Source: Echinococcus granulosus (Eukaryota > Platyhelminthes > Cestoda > Cyclophyllidea > Taeniidae). From it: 64,000 bases of DNA. The notes below the pieces were generated by a model, which did no database searches, had not been told where the DNA came from, and saw only the letters and a program-made list of their open reading frames with translations. Shown here piece by piece: positions 1-11,879 of this stretch. The stretch covers positions 1,152,523-1,216,522 of the forward strand of contig NW_020170393.1 in assembly GCF_000524195.1 (NCBI RefSeq). The letters run 5' to 3'. The position numbers were made by a program, and so were the translations under genes. The first letter of the stretch is position 1; every line of letters starts with the position of its first letter.

Positions 1-912
1 CCTCTGCGAGTTATTTGGAAACCTCATGGACGAGTGAGTGATTGGCCCACTTTTTGCTTTGGATTGACTTACACCAAACTGAAACGGATGCGCATTACAG
101 CTGCGAAAGCGATACAACGGGATGCCCTGCTACCGTTCGCTGAGGCGCAACAGGGACGGACTGGTGGTACGACTGGGTGACGTGGTGAAGTTCAACTCGG
201 GTGGAAACGATCAGGCCTACCTGGGTGAGATCAAAATCATCTACGCACCGCGGCACAACGAACTCTCACCACTTGTTTGCGCTTCCTGGTAGGTTGGCCT
301 ACCACCAATTCTCTAGTGCTGAAGCATATGAATATTGTAGAGTTGGGTCTGCCACTTTCATGCTAAAAAATTACCAGTGCTGCAATCGTAACGCTCACTG
401 GAGCTATTTAGTTTCAGCAAAAATAACTGTGGACTTATGTGTTGATCTCCTATAGCGTGTCACGATTGATTCCCAGGTTCTACTGTCCAGAAGAAGCAGG
501 CGAGGATGGTAAACGCGTTGCCAACTATGAAGGTGCAGTGTTTGTAACCGACCACACGGATGACAACGAGGCCACTTGCATCATCAACCGTGTTCAAATA
601 GCTCGCAACTACACGGAGTATCGGCTTTCCAGGCAGGGGAAATTTACTGAGCTGGCCAAGGAAAATGAGAAGCAGGCGCCTCCATGCGAGGATGAGCCCA
701 CTTCTGTTGTGGACGATAGCGAGGAGGGCGACTCGAGCTCAGATGGAGAACTGCCCACCTACTTTATAGCTGGCAAATTTGACCCTCTCACAGGCCGCGT
801 TCTCGCCTGGGACCCTGACCTCTCGACCGAGCTGCATTTACAAGTGTCGACGTCTCCTCCACCCCCACAGTTACCATCGTCACCACCATCCCCAACGTCT
901 CACGTACACTGA
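1..912 (+). CDS. BAH-domain chromatin protein, C-terminal exons (BAHCC1/TNRC18-like), 5' partial
   Basis: Three in-phase exons are visible: <1-33, 101-288 and 477-912 (stop TGA at 910). Introns 34-100 and 289-476 have GT...AG ends. The joined protein carries a BAH (bromo-adjacent homology) domain: a basic lead-in, then RLGDVVKFNSGG, YLGEIKII and, across the second junction, WFYCPEEAG, which matches the family's V/I-x-WFY-x-PEE signature. It continues with AVFVTDHTDDNEA and IINRVQIARNYTEY, the usual second half. BAH domains bind histone tails or nucleosomes in the nucleus. Spacing and the 'DDNEATCI' stretch resemble the C-terminal BAH of BAHCC1/TNRC18/winged-eye proteins, but BAHD1 or ASH1-type proteins are alternatives. 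The tail after BAH is acidic, then Pro/Ser-rich. The upstream part lies outside the window. Confidence 0.7.
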
Positions 913-1445
913 GAGGGGGAATCGCCCCCCCCCCCCCCAGTCGTGTAGCAGTTGTACAAGCTCCCTTCTCTGTAACCCCCGTCCCCTCCGTAGGGTGGGT
1001 ACGCGCGCAAACCCACTCACAAACTGGTGTCCCCCTAGGCAGAAGTTAACTGTGTCAATTACCTCCTCCCCGTAGTATCATAACCACCCAACAAGTCACT
1101 GTGAGACACTTAACCAGACCGACGGCTGTAACAAAATTTGCTACAGATATCCAGTTATAATACTTCAGTAGCGATTTGTTTTCACAGTTACTGCACGAAA
1201 AGTAGTCTCGACTAGGTTCTACCCTTATCTAAAACCTCGTAAGCATTCTTACTTCATCAGCTATCAAGAGCCGCATGTGTGCAACAACATGGCAAAGCAG
1301 GTCGCTGGGTTTGCATTTCCGGTTAGTAAGATAAACAGGCGTGATGAAATCCACTCCTTTAGCGAAGATGGACATGGGGGCAAGTTACTTCTTATGTACA
1401 CAAACGTTTATAACAGGAGTGGTCAACGGGGCTGGGCGTTGGAGA
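913..1445. other. Convergent intergenic spacer with C-homopolymer
   Basis: This is the space between the convergent BAH and DNAJC8 genes. It begins with a run of 14 C (925-938) and holds no ORF with splice or homology support. Both 3' untranslated regions probably lie here. Confidence 0.6.
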
Positions 1446-3083
1446 TCAGTTAGGGCGCTGTTCCATGCGCGTTTTGGGTGGCTTGAAGCCGCCCAAGCTC
1501 TCACCCTTCTTGGCCTTCTTTGCAGTGAAGTTGCGCCAACTTCTCACTCGGTCCTTCCGGCTTTCCTATGATGAACAGGAAAAGTTTGCACGCAAGTAAG
1601 TACTGGGAAGGGGCTCTCCGAATAATCAAATACAGTCAATTAGTTGAACCACTGGTTGGCTGGTTTATTTGATGAATGGGGCTCACCACAATAAGAGGGC
1701 GTTAGCACAAATAGGGAAGTGGTCATAACTTAAAGTTGAGTCGTGGAGTGACCAAGGATGAAATAATCAGGAGATCGCGCTGAGAACTCAATGCGATGTA
1801 TTTGCACCGCTCATAATGTCTGTAGAGTTCGTCAATGTGGGACTAACTAAAAAGTGGTCAAGATTGGTGAGCACGAGACACGAAACTGTAAACCTTACAA
1901 TACTGAGGAACTGTTGCTGGAAAGCAAGGAAAAGGTAAATTTATAGGGGAAAGAACGTACTTCATAGTTATCACGCCATTCCCTGTCGTATTGCACACGG
2001 AAGCGATGCATTTCCTCTTCTTCCGCCTTCCTTTTTCTGAAAATAGATACAACACCTTTTTCGTTAAAAAGAGTAAGCCGATGTTATCGTAAAAGGTGAA
2101 GCGTATCAAGGCCATATATTGCATGGAATACGTGAGTAAAATATTCGGGCCAGTTATTGACAGGGGTACACAATATATCAAAACGCAAGAAGCGGTGAGA
2201 GACGCAGTCAATAACCAAGCTATAAAAGTAGACATTAATTTACTTAAGTAGATAAGGCTAATTCTAGAAAAATGGAAAAGAATCTCGAAAGCGATTTGAA
2301 ATGACTGCAAGCTGTAACGAGTAGTTAGAGAAACTAATCAAATAACAGAACACACCTTTCATTCTGTTGTTTTGTCTCTTCATCCACACGAAGGCGTTCT
2401 AGATCTGCAAAGAGTTTGCACGTTTGCACATATACAGCATGTCTGTACTACACGGAGATATTAAACATATGCTAAATCAAAGTTACCTTAGCTGGATCGT
2501 CTTCATCTATGGTCTGGCCTTTAGCTTTGATGCGTTTCTCTGAAACCTATTGAGATTGGCACACAAGCAATGTATTACTACCATTTGAATGACACGATCC
2601 TTTGCCTCCTGAACAACTTCCAGACATTTCCGGTAACTCTCATTGTTTTCAAGAGTTTTGTACGCTTTCGTGACAGCTAAATGAACAAAACAACAAAAAT
2701 AACCACCGTGTAAACAAGCGTAAGTGAAACTAAGGAGACAGTATTTACCATCAAAGGCTTTTTGCGCCCTCTCGGCGTCATCCTGATTTTTGTCTGGATG
2801 CACGAGAAGAGACATCTACGCATGACAAGAAAGTACACGGGAAATACCTGCCGGTACCTTGACTTGATGTCAGACATCTTCGCTTCTGGATCGACTTGCA
2901 AAACCTAATAATCAAGACTAAATAATGTGGAAGATATACGTCAAATGGATTAAGGTTGAAGTATGTGCACCCGGGTCTATTTAGTCTGTCAATTTGTTGT
3001 TTCGGTGTAAGAGTTGAGTCTCTTTGCTCTATTATCTTTACTTCAGAGTAAAATTCCGAAAACAAGCGTTCCTTGTCGCTCAT
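1446..3083 (-). CDS. DNAJC8: DnaJ homologue subfamily C member 8 (spliceosome-associated J-protein)
   Basis: Eight exons on the minus strand join in phase: 3083-2940, 2904-2848, 2815-2749, 2676-2582, 2546-2487, 2447-2356, 2036-1961 and 1565-1446 (stop TGA 1448-1446), giving 236 residues against about 253 in human. Family marks are FYSEVKIIEQRD, the RPGCTYFNLNPFDV lead into the J domain, the HPD motif (His73-Asp75) in LLVHPDKNQDDAERAQKAF, the acidic TIDEDDPAK segment, LFADLERL and the ending ESRKDRVRSWRNF. DNAJC8/SPF31 is a nuclear HSP70 co-chaperone found with spliceosomes. Five introns are only 32-72 nt; the last two are 319 and 395 nt. The chosen start is the ATG at 3083; an upstream in-frame GTG was ignored. 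It is convergent with the BAH gene. Confidence 0.95.
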
Positions 3084-3516
3084 TCTTGACACGAATTAGC
3101 CCCCAAAACACAAGACGCAAAATCAAGTAGAGAGACTATTTAAACAATTGGCGCAGCAAAAAACCAGAAATAATCTAAGGAAAAAATTATTCAAATTGGT
3201 TTTCATCGGCATTCATGAGTGAAAAGCAATTTACGTTTTGCAAATTTTTAGCTCACACTGTCTTGCCAATGAGAAATTATGAGTGTTTTTACAAAGATCC
3301 TATGAGCATTATCATTACTTATCATAACTTTCATAAGGTGAAAAAAATATGCATGAGCTTTTTTAGTTAAATGATGTTTTTGTCACGTAACTTATTAAAC
3401 TCTGTTTCCAAGCCATGAAAAAATTCCTTACTTTATTTTCATGTTTTGATATGCCACAAGCTAACTTTTAGAGCCAGTGTGAATCGTTGGACTATCTATA
3501 CCCTGGTCAAATATTG

Positions 3517-3624
3517 TGTAATACTTTGGCCGTTAAACACTTCGTTTTGGTAAAGCGCCACATTGGGCCTCCACTGAGGAGGCTGATCTTTGGTCCATGC
3601 CAGCAGCCCTATCTCCTTCTATAT
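3517..3624 (+). mobile_element. TRIM LTR fragment (5' part)
   Basis: It starts with the element's TGTAATACTTTGG terminus and follows the LTR consensus through 'gtccatgccagcagccc', then stops where a second, fuller LTR begins at 3635. It looks like an older copy truncated by, or adjacent to, the later insertion. Confidence 0.65.
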
Positions 3625-3634
3625 ATCGATGTTA

Positions 3635-3832
3635 TGTAATACGATAGTGGTTTATCCCTCGGTTCTGGTGAGGCGCCACTTTTGTACTTCGAATTAGCCC
3701 CCTTGTACCTCGCTGGGTGGGCTGGCCTTTTGGGCCATGCCAATAGCCCAGACACCTTCTCCGTGCTGAATATATATATTCTGCCCGAGTATTTTGTCTT
3801 CTTTCGTCTTCAGGGAGTCTCGGGACGCTACA
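3635..3832 (+). mobile_element. TRIM solo LTR, full length (~198 bp)
   Basis: It runs from TGTAATACG to CGGGACGCTACA and matches the other LTR copies in the window along its length (TGTACCTCGCTGGGTGGGC, TTCTGCCCGAGTATT, TCGTCTTCAGGGAGTCTCGG). No internal region follows, so it is a solo LTR. Confidence 0.8.
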
Positions 3833-3863
3833 GTTACATACGTACAAGAATGAAAATGTGTAG

Positions 3864-3975
3864 GGAAAGAAGATATGACACTAAGGCGGAAAATGTATAG
3901 TCGGCGTATAGAAGGGCTAAGAGGCTGTTCGCATGGTCCGGATGCCATGCCGCTGAGCCGTATTACGATGGCCAA
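3864..3975 (-). mobile_element. TRIM LTR remnant, inverted relative to its neighbour
   Basis: The reverse complement matches the middle of the LTR (aagaagatatgacacta, gtatagaagggct, ggtccggatgcca). It lies about 30 bp from the sense LTR, making a tail-to-tail inverted pair. Confidence 0.6.
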
Positions 3976-4795
3976 GCCTAAATTGGCCTCGTAGTTACAA
4001 ACTATTGAGGCTTTGTAGTCGTGATCTATAGAATTTCAAAGTTCCGTTCAGTCTCACAGAAACTGCACTTGTTTAGGTTTAGCATCACCCGAAGGGAATA
4101 ACTTGGTTCTGATGACGCACTGCATTCTCTCGCCTTCAGTATGCCTAAATCGACAAAGCTGTGACCCCCATCAAACAAAAAGTGGATCAAGGAGTATCGT
4201 GAACGCACCTGCGCATTTTGCCGTAGCCAACGTTAAACTTCCAGCCCTTCTGTACCTTAACAAGGCAGTAAGGCCTATCAGAATGGGAAGGTATGTTGCA
4301 CTGCCGCATGCGATTAAAAACTGTGTATTAGGAACGTCCGTCTTTTATAACGATTCATAACAAAGTAAGATTTTCAAATGAATCGCCACCAACTCTTCCA
4401 TTGAATTAAATGGACATGATGTAAAGGAATTGATCTGATTTTGTCATTTCAAAAAGAATGGTTTTTTATCTAATTTCATGTGTTTTACCCTATAGACGAG
4501 ATCAAATTTTGACTCCCGTGGATAAAGTTAATATGTTTTGTTAATATGGTTGCAATTATTTGTTTATTTGCCCAAAAACAGTGAAATATGTTTTGAGCAG
4601 ACTTACCATTTCGTAGGAATAGAAAGCCTTAAGAATTTTAACAACCTAATGCGAAGTCATAGCACTTTTAACCCTTGAAACAATGCAGTAGGCAGTGTCG
4701 ATTCAAGCGGCATGCTTGGACAGGTTTGAATTATCGATTGGGCAATAGGAGGGCCCATATGACTGCCTGTTAGGAGCCTGCTAGGATCGTATGAA
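3976..4795. other. No supported gene
   Basis: ORFs of 60-85 codons occur on both strands at 4026-4360 but lack homology and consistent splice context. One frame around 4139-4235 reads protein-like but is broken by TGA, so a decayed exon cannot be excluded. Confidence 0.4.
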
Positions 4796-5032
4796 ATGGG
4801 TGCACAGCCTGCGAAGCCATCGAAAAAGAGCAGACTGGAAGACGACAGAACTCGCAGAGAGGAAACCTTCGCGGAGGCCACCAGCAAGAGAGGCAGTATC
4901 GACGCCATGACAACGGTTGAGGATTGGGATCCCAGTGATATTTGGGACTTTAGTGATCATCGTCCGGTGCTTTCAGAACACCATGATCGATCTAAAATAT
5001 CATCAAAAGCTTCACGACACAGAAAACGATGA
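4796..5032 (+). CDS. Small orphan ORF, 78 aa, possible N-myristoylated basic protein
   Basis: This single-exon ORF is not recognised. The protein begins MGAQPAKPSKKSR: a glycine at position 2 followed by a small residue at 6 and a Lys/Arg cluster fits an N-myristoylation plus polybasic membrane anchor. It then has a charged middle (EDDRTRREETFAEA), an aromatic-acidic stretch (EDWDPSDIWDFSDH) and a basic end (SRHRKR). It could instead be an exon of a larger gene. No close neighbour on the same strand suggests a function, and a TRIM LTR remnant begins about 100 bp downstream. Confidence 0.45.
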   Translation: MGAQPAKPSKKSRLEDDRTRREETFAEATSKRGSIDAMTTVEDWDPSDIWDFSDHRPVLSEHHDRSKISSKASRHRKR

Positions 5033-5135
5033 TAACATTTGGTATAATTTACTTCGTTACAATTGACAATGTAATTTAAGTTGGAAGATTTTGTGTACAT
5101 AGATTTTTATCATTGCAGCAATCTGGATTTTGATA

Positions 5136-5310
5136 AAGCACCCCAGGACTTCCCTGAAGGCGAAAGTAATCATAATACTCGAGCAGAATATGTATTGCCA
5201 AATAACAGAAGAGATTGGGACTAAGGGCACTGCCTAGGGACCAGACCTCTTAGCTGAGGTACAATGGCGGAGCCCGATAGGTAAACAAACAATGAAGGCA
5301 TTATTAAAAG
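5136..5310 (-). mobile_element. TRIM LTR remnant, antisense
   Basis: The reverse complement of the LTR is recognised by ccaggacttccctgaagg, ataatactcgagcagaatat, gtattgcc and ggtacaatggcggagccc. The end near 5310 is degraded. Confidence 0.65.
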
Positions 5311-6829
5311 TACCTAATTAAATGCAATATTATTGCATCATTAGTGTGACTACAGCAAACTTGGCAAGCGGCTTAATTACCCAATGTTATTGGGCAGGAA
5401 TTTTAAGTCCGTTAGTTGTAGAAGGTACAGATGTGTCAGTGGCAGGTGAGAGACTTGTTAAAAACGCTTTATAGAAGAATTGACATTACTGGCGTAGGCT
5501 TAGGGTGTATCTCAGCATGGCCCTTAAATCCCTAAGAAAAAGTAGACTTATTTGGCGAAGGCAGTATCTGTGGTATTAAAAACAGGGCGCAGTGGTCACG
5601 ATTATGGTCGTTCAAATTGCATTTCTGCCTCAGGGGGTGGATGATGCACGTTTCAGCAAGGAATTTAGAAATGCAGTACCAATAAAGAAAAAGCAATTTA
5701 TAGGTACTGCAGTCTTGACGACTTTTCTGAGAACGAGCCATTAAGATGCGAAAATGATGGTCTGTGAACGCTGCAAAATATTTTCAAGCACACTTGTTTA
5801 AATGCACCGTTTAGGTGGCAAGCCACCAGATTAGACTAACCTCGTGGTCGTGCGGGCACCATTGACCCCAAAAGCGAAATATGCTTCAGTTCTGCATATG
5901 GCGCGGACCGTGTGTGCAATGCTGCTTTTCCAGAGTACACAAAGCCCATTAATAATCAGTCTTCAGGAGGGAAATAGTTCGTGATTTCCAAATCTTCTAT
6001 TTGCTTTATTTGCGCTCATTCAAGCACTCTGTCAGCGTTACCAATAGAGCTACTCTCCTCGCCACACATTGCCGTAGAGCATAAAAATCTAGTTTAAGTT
6101 AAAATTACATTAAACCAGTTTTATAAATGACAAGTTAGGAATAATTCGGGTAAAAAACAAGTGCCACAGGGCGTTTGCACATAGAATCTTTTTATTAGTG
6201 GCACACTTTGGTAAGTTACCAAATATTAAATCGCTTTCTCTTTTGTTTAGTAATTTTTGCTGCATTATGAATAGCAGTGCGTATTTATTGTGGGCAAAGG
6301 CTGTACAAAAAGGCTTTATTTTGCAATGCTAATTTTAATGTTAAAATGACTAACTCTTATTTTACTGAAAGTGAGATGTTTTGTCGTTTGAAATATGCAA
6401 GCGCTAATTCTAAGAGCTCGTTGCATTCGTGTAGCTGTGGTTTGGGCTTGGTTTTGCATTCTACTATAAGTTGTGCTCCCTGACAATGGAGATTGAGTTT
6501 TAATGCATTGGTGTAGTTCATTAGATTCGTTTGTTCACTTATGGGCTACGTCTTGAAAGTGTTGTGCGTTAGTTGTGTGAACGCATTGTCTTGTAAGACG
6601 GTTCGCTTAGGCATGTGGGTTGTTTACATTCCCCCAAAGGCATTACTTTTTCACTTATTACATCAAGTTTTTAACGGCAGAGGGCTTTAATTGTGCTTTT
6701 GTGGAAGGTGCATTGAACTGGTAATTGAGCAAGTAAAATATGCTGGACACTGTTAAAGTATGTCGTTAACTCAACCTCTTTATTCTATTTAGGTCTGAGA
6801 AGGTACACTCTCTCAGTAAACGTCGTTTA
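5311..6829. other. AT-rich stretch upstream of the PHF20-like gene; no gene seen
   Basis: Only short random ORFs are present. The first exon of the next gene is open upstream of its ATG back to a clear 3' splice site (CTATTTAG at 6785-6792), so this stretch may hold a 5' exon or a spliced-leader acceptor. Confidence 0.5.
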
Positions 6830-9800
6830 ATGCAGAACAGTTCCAAATCTAAACGCGGAGTTCCCCACGAAGTCCATAACCATCAAAAGCCAGCGTTGAG
6901 GCCGGTTTATGAGATTGGTTCCTACGTGATGGCACGGTGGAGAAATAACTACGAGTACCTTGCCGAGGTTTTAGCCTACCGTCAACGATCCCGTGAGCAC
7001 CTGGAGTATCGGATTAAATTTAGCTGGGATGGTGTTGTTGAATGGACTCCAGCATCCTCCATTCGTCGTGCAGAGCAAAGCGAAATCAACTATGTACTGA
7101 GATTTATTCGTCAACACAGACAAGCGGAGACAACGAAGAAGGAGCCTAGTGAAGAGCGTGAAAGAAAACCTGTGGTCGATGCTAATGACGGTTCAAATGA
7201 TACACCTGTTGCCAAAGGTGATATGCTTTATGATCGCAACATTGCTCAGTTCCACGAAGCCTGTCGAAAGAGGCGAGAGCTAAAGAAGCAGGCTGTTTCA
7301 GGAGAATTTGAAGGATCAAAGCTCGAGGAACCACCTAAATTGGAGAACCCAACCGTTTCACCCCCCAATAAACCGGGAGGCAAATCAGAGCAGCCTAGTT
7401 TGGCTAAACGGTCAAGTGCTACTGTAAGACGTCTGTAAGAAAGAGGCTCATTTTCCTCATCTAGGTTCGTAAGATGTCCCCCAAACCCACTGAGGTAGTT
7501 GACTTAGCAGTTCCCTCACAGGAAATACCTCCGACCACATTTCAGTGTCCTCACTGTCCTCGGAAAATGCGTAGACAGAGTCTATTAACTGCTCACCTTC
7601 AGAATTATCACAGCGCAAAGAGTACTTCACCGCAGCCGACTGTGGAACTCACTCCTGCACCGAAGAAGAGGAAGGTGGAACCAGAGGTGGAGGGGTATTT
7701 TGGCTATTTGATTCACTTCCAATTATCTTTTCTAGCCAGCCGCTGCCTGCAGCTGCCCAGTCAGAGAGATATGTCTTCTGCCCCGCGTGCAAATTTAGCG
7801 GTTCTACGACAGAGCTCGTTCAAAATCTCATTCAATGCGTTGTTTGTCGGGTGTGGTCTCATAGGGCATGCACCTCACAGGGCGCAGCTAAGGTAAGTAA
7901 CCAGGCCCGTTTACTTGCTAGCGCGACCAAGCCAGCCATTTAGCACTTTTCGGCCTTGGTATTTCTTTTTTTCTTACTGTAGTCGTGGATTTGCACCTTC
8001 TGCCACCGGGCACCCTCCCGATCCGGTCTCACTGACTGGCCGACTGAGTCGGCGGAAACTGGTGAAGTGACCATGTCGCAGCCAGGCGACAATCCCAGCT
8101 TGGCCCATTTGATGCGAGAGACCATGAGTCTGATAACATGGCTGCGCCATCTCAATACATTGATTGTGACGGGTCGCCGTACGCTCTCTCGGATTAGAGG
8201 ATCGTCTGGAAGTGGTGATAGTGGCAATGGTGAGGCACAGTCCACCGTAGCGACCTCAAATGCGCCAAAGGAGAACTCTGCTGACTCCACAACTGCTGAC
8301 TTGACTATGGATTTCCCATTTATTCCTGCACCTCAAGTAGTTGCTGGGGAGGAACATTTGAGTGGTGAGATTTAATTGATAAACTCGTCGATTCCTGACA
8401 TTCATATACCTCAATTATATGTATTTACATGGGTAATTAGATGATAAAGGTGTAAAAGAAATACTCGTTCCCATTCATCAGATATGGATACTGCGATGTG
8501 GGACACAAACGCAATCTTACAGCAATGTGAATGATGATGCGCTTTACTTAATTTTTCTAATAAGATCAGCGCCGGCCGTAGCTAAACTTCTGAACTAGCC
8601 GGTAAAGTCCGAAATGAATGAGATGGTGCAGAGATGGCTGCTCGTCGCAACGAGAAGGCTTCCGATTCCAACGTCGTCTTTTATCGAAATGGAATGGGAA
8701 CCTCATTTGAATCGCATAATACCTTACTTGATTCTCTACCAACCATCTAAAGGCGAAGACTATTTTGAAAAAATTAAAAAATGTAGAGGAAGTGTTCGTT
8801 TTGATCATTTTCACTTTTTTTCTTCCATGCTGTGTAATTGTCTTAATGTGTTCTTAAGCTATTACGATATAGAGGAGTACATCTCACGATTCTAATATTC
8901 AATGTTTCGACCGTATTACTTTCTTCTATGCTAGAATTTGATCTGCTTGATTCCATCCCTGCTATGTTAGTGGCAGTAGTGATTTGCTGAGGATTGCCAT
9001 AAAATATTTATGCTGCTTTGGATCTCCATCGTGATATACCCTGGAGCACCCACCCTATCGGTTGCAGTTTCATCCCTCTTAGTATCACCTGTCGGGTCCC
9101 ATCAAAACTTGATGCGTCTCATAGTCACAATTGGGTCAAAAAGAAATTCGGTCTTTTTCCACACTATTTTACACAGCGTTGGAGTCCACGGACATTACGC
9201 GAATTCTGGCCAACCTTGCAAACAGCTCACCAGAAGACTTGCCCGATCTGATGACTGCCATTTCTGACGACCTACTCAACGTACCGGCTTCGACACAGCA
9301 GGGCCAACCGCCAGCGCAGGTCCAGTCAGGATCACCAAGGCAGACTGCGGCGCCGCCTCCGCCTCCTCAATCGGGCGCCATTTTCGACACGCCAACTAAG
9401 ACGCTGCTAGCGAGTCTCGAGCAGGTGTTGTACCAGGGCGGAAGCGGATTGAGCAATAGCAAACCCTTTCCCCCACCCACGGCTACCACAATGTACGTCG
9501 TGCGCTTTTTTTGTTACTGGATTGGATTGCAGTGTCAATGCATTGGAACCTAAAACCAGAACCAACGAACATTCATGTGTTTATCTTAAAATAACCAGAC
9601 ACGAATAGAATTTGTAAACTACTAGATTTTGACTTCTCAAAGCCTGGTCATTTCGGCACTGATGTTTGAAGCTGAAACGAAGCGTCTCTATCCATATACC
9701 ATCCAAATACAGTTGGAAAAATTAGATTGACGACCTCGACCACCTTCGTCCATTTAAGTGGTACGCGGTGGTTGGCTCCACACTAGATGGTGTAGGAACA

Positions 9801-11090
9801 AAGGGAAGATGAAGAGGGGTTTTAATCCTCCCCTGGCTGAAACTCTTTACTAAGCGTCATAAATACTTACCATTATATATCGTGCAGTTACACTGTAAAG
9901 GCGGGCTCTCGCCTGACTTAACTCTGATTTCTTCATGCAGACAAAAAATAAACCAATATTCCCTCCTACAGGGGTTGACGAGCTTGAAATTTGGAACTTA
10001 ACTCCCAAACCCATTGTCACCCTCTAACCTCTATGGCACTAGACAGTCTACATAAGAGCTAATATTTGGGCATAAAAGCCACCTGTGCAAAGAAGTACAG
10101 TAATTATAGCTCGCTCACAGGTAGCCGCAACCTGAAATCGTTTATGCGCGTGTTTCAGTGAGGCAGATCTGCAGCGGCCTCTAACAATTGACGCCGCATC
10201 GCCTTTCTTCACAACGCCCGTGAAGAGTCTTCGCAGCGGGAGCACCAGTGTCAGTGACATCGAGGCCGCTGCCAGTCTGATCGGCTTCGCCGAGAGCTCC
10301 AGTCGCGCCGAATTCGGTCTGTCTACCACATCCACTACGCCCTCCTGTGGTCTGTTTTATCCCTGCCCCTCAGTTTTCTCTACTTGTCCGAAGCTTTTGT
10401 TGTTATCATTTCTCCTACCATTTATCGTCATTAGTGCATTGCATCTATGCCAGTTTGCTCCACTGGCGTGGTGTGGGGAGGCTTCAAACTTGACCGAATC
10501 CAGGTGTTGATTATGTAGATTTGTTACATTTATACTTGATTATAGAAAATAGCGTAGACCCCTTATTTCAAGCAAAACTGCAAATCCTTTCATCTGCTCA
10601 CTTTCTATTTCCATCTTCTGGATCATATGACCAAATAGGTGCATCCCGCACCATGGAAGCCTCTTTTCGACGTCTTTTTATCTTCGTAGACGAGGCCAAG
10701 TCACAGAGGGCGTCGAGTGACCTCGACTGCCTGGAATCAGATATCCTGATCCCACTGGAGGAGATGATCAGTCTAATCGAGTCAAGGCTTGATGTAATCG
10801 AGTCACAAGTCGCCAAGCTGCAAGGAAACCAGGCGACAGCGTTGCCTCACTCGAATGCGGAGAACCGGGATGGCATGGATGAAGGCGACGGTGATGACGG
10901 GGACTCAGTATCAGCACTCTCAAGGACACCCGCCTTTTCACATTCCTCCCTCTCGCCCTCCTCCTCCCGCTCCCTGTCCCCCACGTCGCCCCAAGAAGGT
11001 GGTGGTGGCGACGCTCAGTCGACTGGGGTTATCTATCCCCAGCCCAAATTTGCTCCCAAGCGCCGAACTTATCACCGTTCACCTTATTAA
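6830..11090 (+). CDS. PHF20/MBD-R2-like chromatin reader (Tudor, C2H2 and PHD fingers)
   Basis: Seven exons join without a frame break: 6830-7423, 7465-7694, 7736-7892, 7983-8364, 9177-9492, 10159-10349 and 10639-11090 (TAA), giving about 773 residues. In order: a Tudor domain (about 22-75, YEIGSYVMARWRN ... YRIKFSWDGVVEW); a C2H2 finger (Cys226, Cys229, His242, His247); a PHD finger with all eight ligands (Cys290, 293, 309, 312, His317, Cys320, 331, 334); a helical segment after the PHD; low-complexity Pro/Ser regions; and a C-terminal helix (LEEMISLIESRLDVIESQVA). This domain order and the helical ends match PHF20/PHF20L1 and insect MBD-R2, subunits of the NSL/MOF histone acetyltransferase complex that read methylated lysines. 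Vertebrate PHF20 has two Tudor domains; only one is visible here. The first exon is open in frame back to 6793, so coding may extend upstream. Confidence 0.8.
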
Positions 11091-11879
11091 GCACCCCAAT
11101 GTCTATAGTGTGTGTATAGCATATTATACGGGTACGCCCCTCACTCCCTCTTCTGCTACTGCTTTGTTTGAGGATTTTTTTCCCATTGGAGGTATTAAAT
11201 GTCCGGTGCTTGGGCGGGCGCATAACTGCACACCGGTCATTTAGAACGCTTTTGTGCAGCAGCGGATGAGGCGGACGAAATTCCACACTATTTCTGTTCT
11301 GAACATAGGAGGGAGAATTTGGAAGCATTGGCTAATGCTTAAAGGACTAAGTTTTAACGCGCACTCTTGATCTTCAATATGAGGTAATCCATGCTGGAGT
11401 GGACCATTTGAAACATTGGGATGGTACACAAGAAGTCGGAGCTATTTTACGTCATGAGTCGTCAGTAAGCCGACTGCGTCAGTACTTACAGCAGGCAACT
11501 AGTGGTGTGCTGATAGGTACTCAGGATTTCTTGTTACCCCTTCAAAAATGGGGCAAAGTGCCGGTTTTATATTGCGTCGCTCATTTGTTGGCCGGGGATC
11601 CACCCGCGTTGAAGTTAAAAGGACTACAGATTGAAAACAGCTGTGGGAGATCACAGGAAACGGTGCTGAAATAATTGTCACAGAAATAAATTTACAAGTT
11701 TTTTTTGGAACAGCAGGTCTTAGCAAAATTTGAATGATTACTGCTCGAAATTCCTACAAATCAAGTGGTGGTCGTCGATGTTATTTCCAGTCGAGGTAAA
11801 TGGAGTGGTACTAGCAAAATAGTTCGTCAGCAAATAAAGTGCCCAAAAGACCCCACCATCTAGTCAATTGACTTTTTAG
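11091..11879. other. Spacer between PHF20-like gene and the next ORF
   Basis: It follows the PHF20-like stop and ends with a pyrimidine-rich 3' splice site (TTGACTTTTTAG) placed directly before the next ATG. Overlapping 90-100 codon ORFs on both strands have no support. Confidence 0.5.

Noticed and set aside
3632..3975. Overlapping ORFs of 71-93 codons
   Set aside because: They fall entirely within TRIM LTRs and recur, broken, in other LTR copies.
8596..8895. Extra exon of the PHF20-like gene (MAARRNEKASDSNVVF...) or a 93-codon ORF
   Set aside because: Exons 7983-8364 and 9177-9492 join directly in phase. The block has no usable donor before its stop, so it is treated as intronic; a rare alternative exon remains possible.
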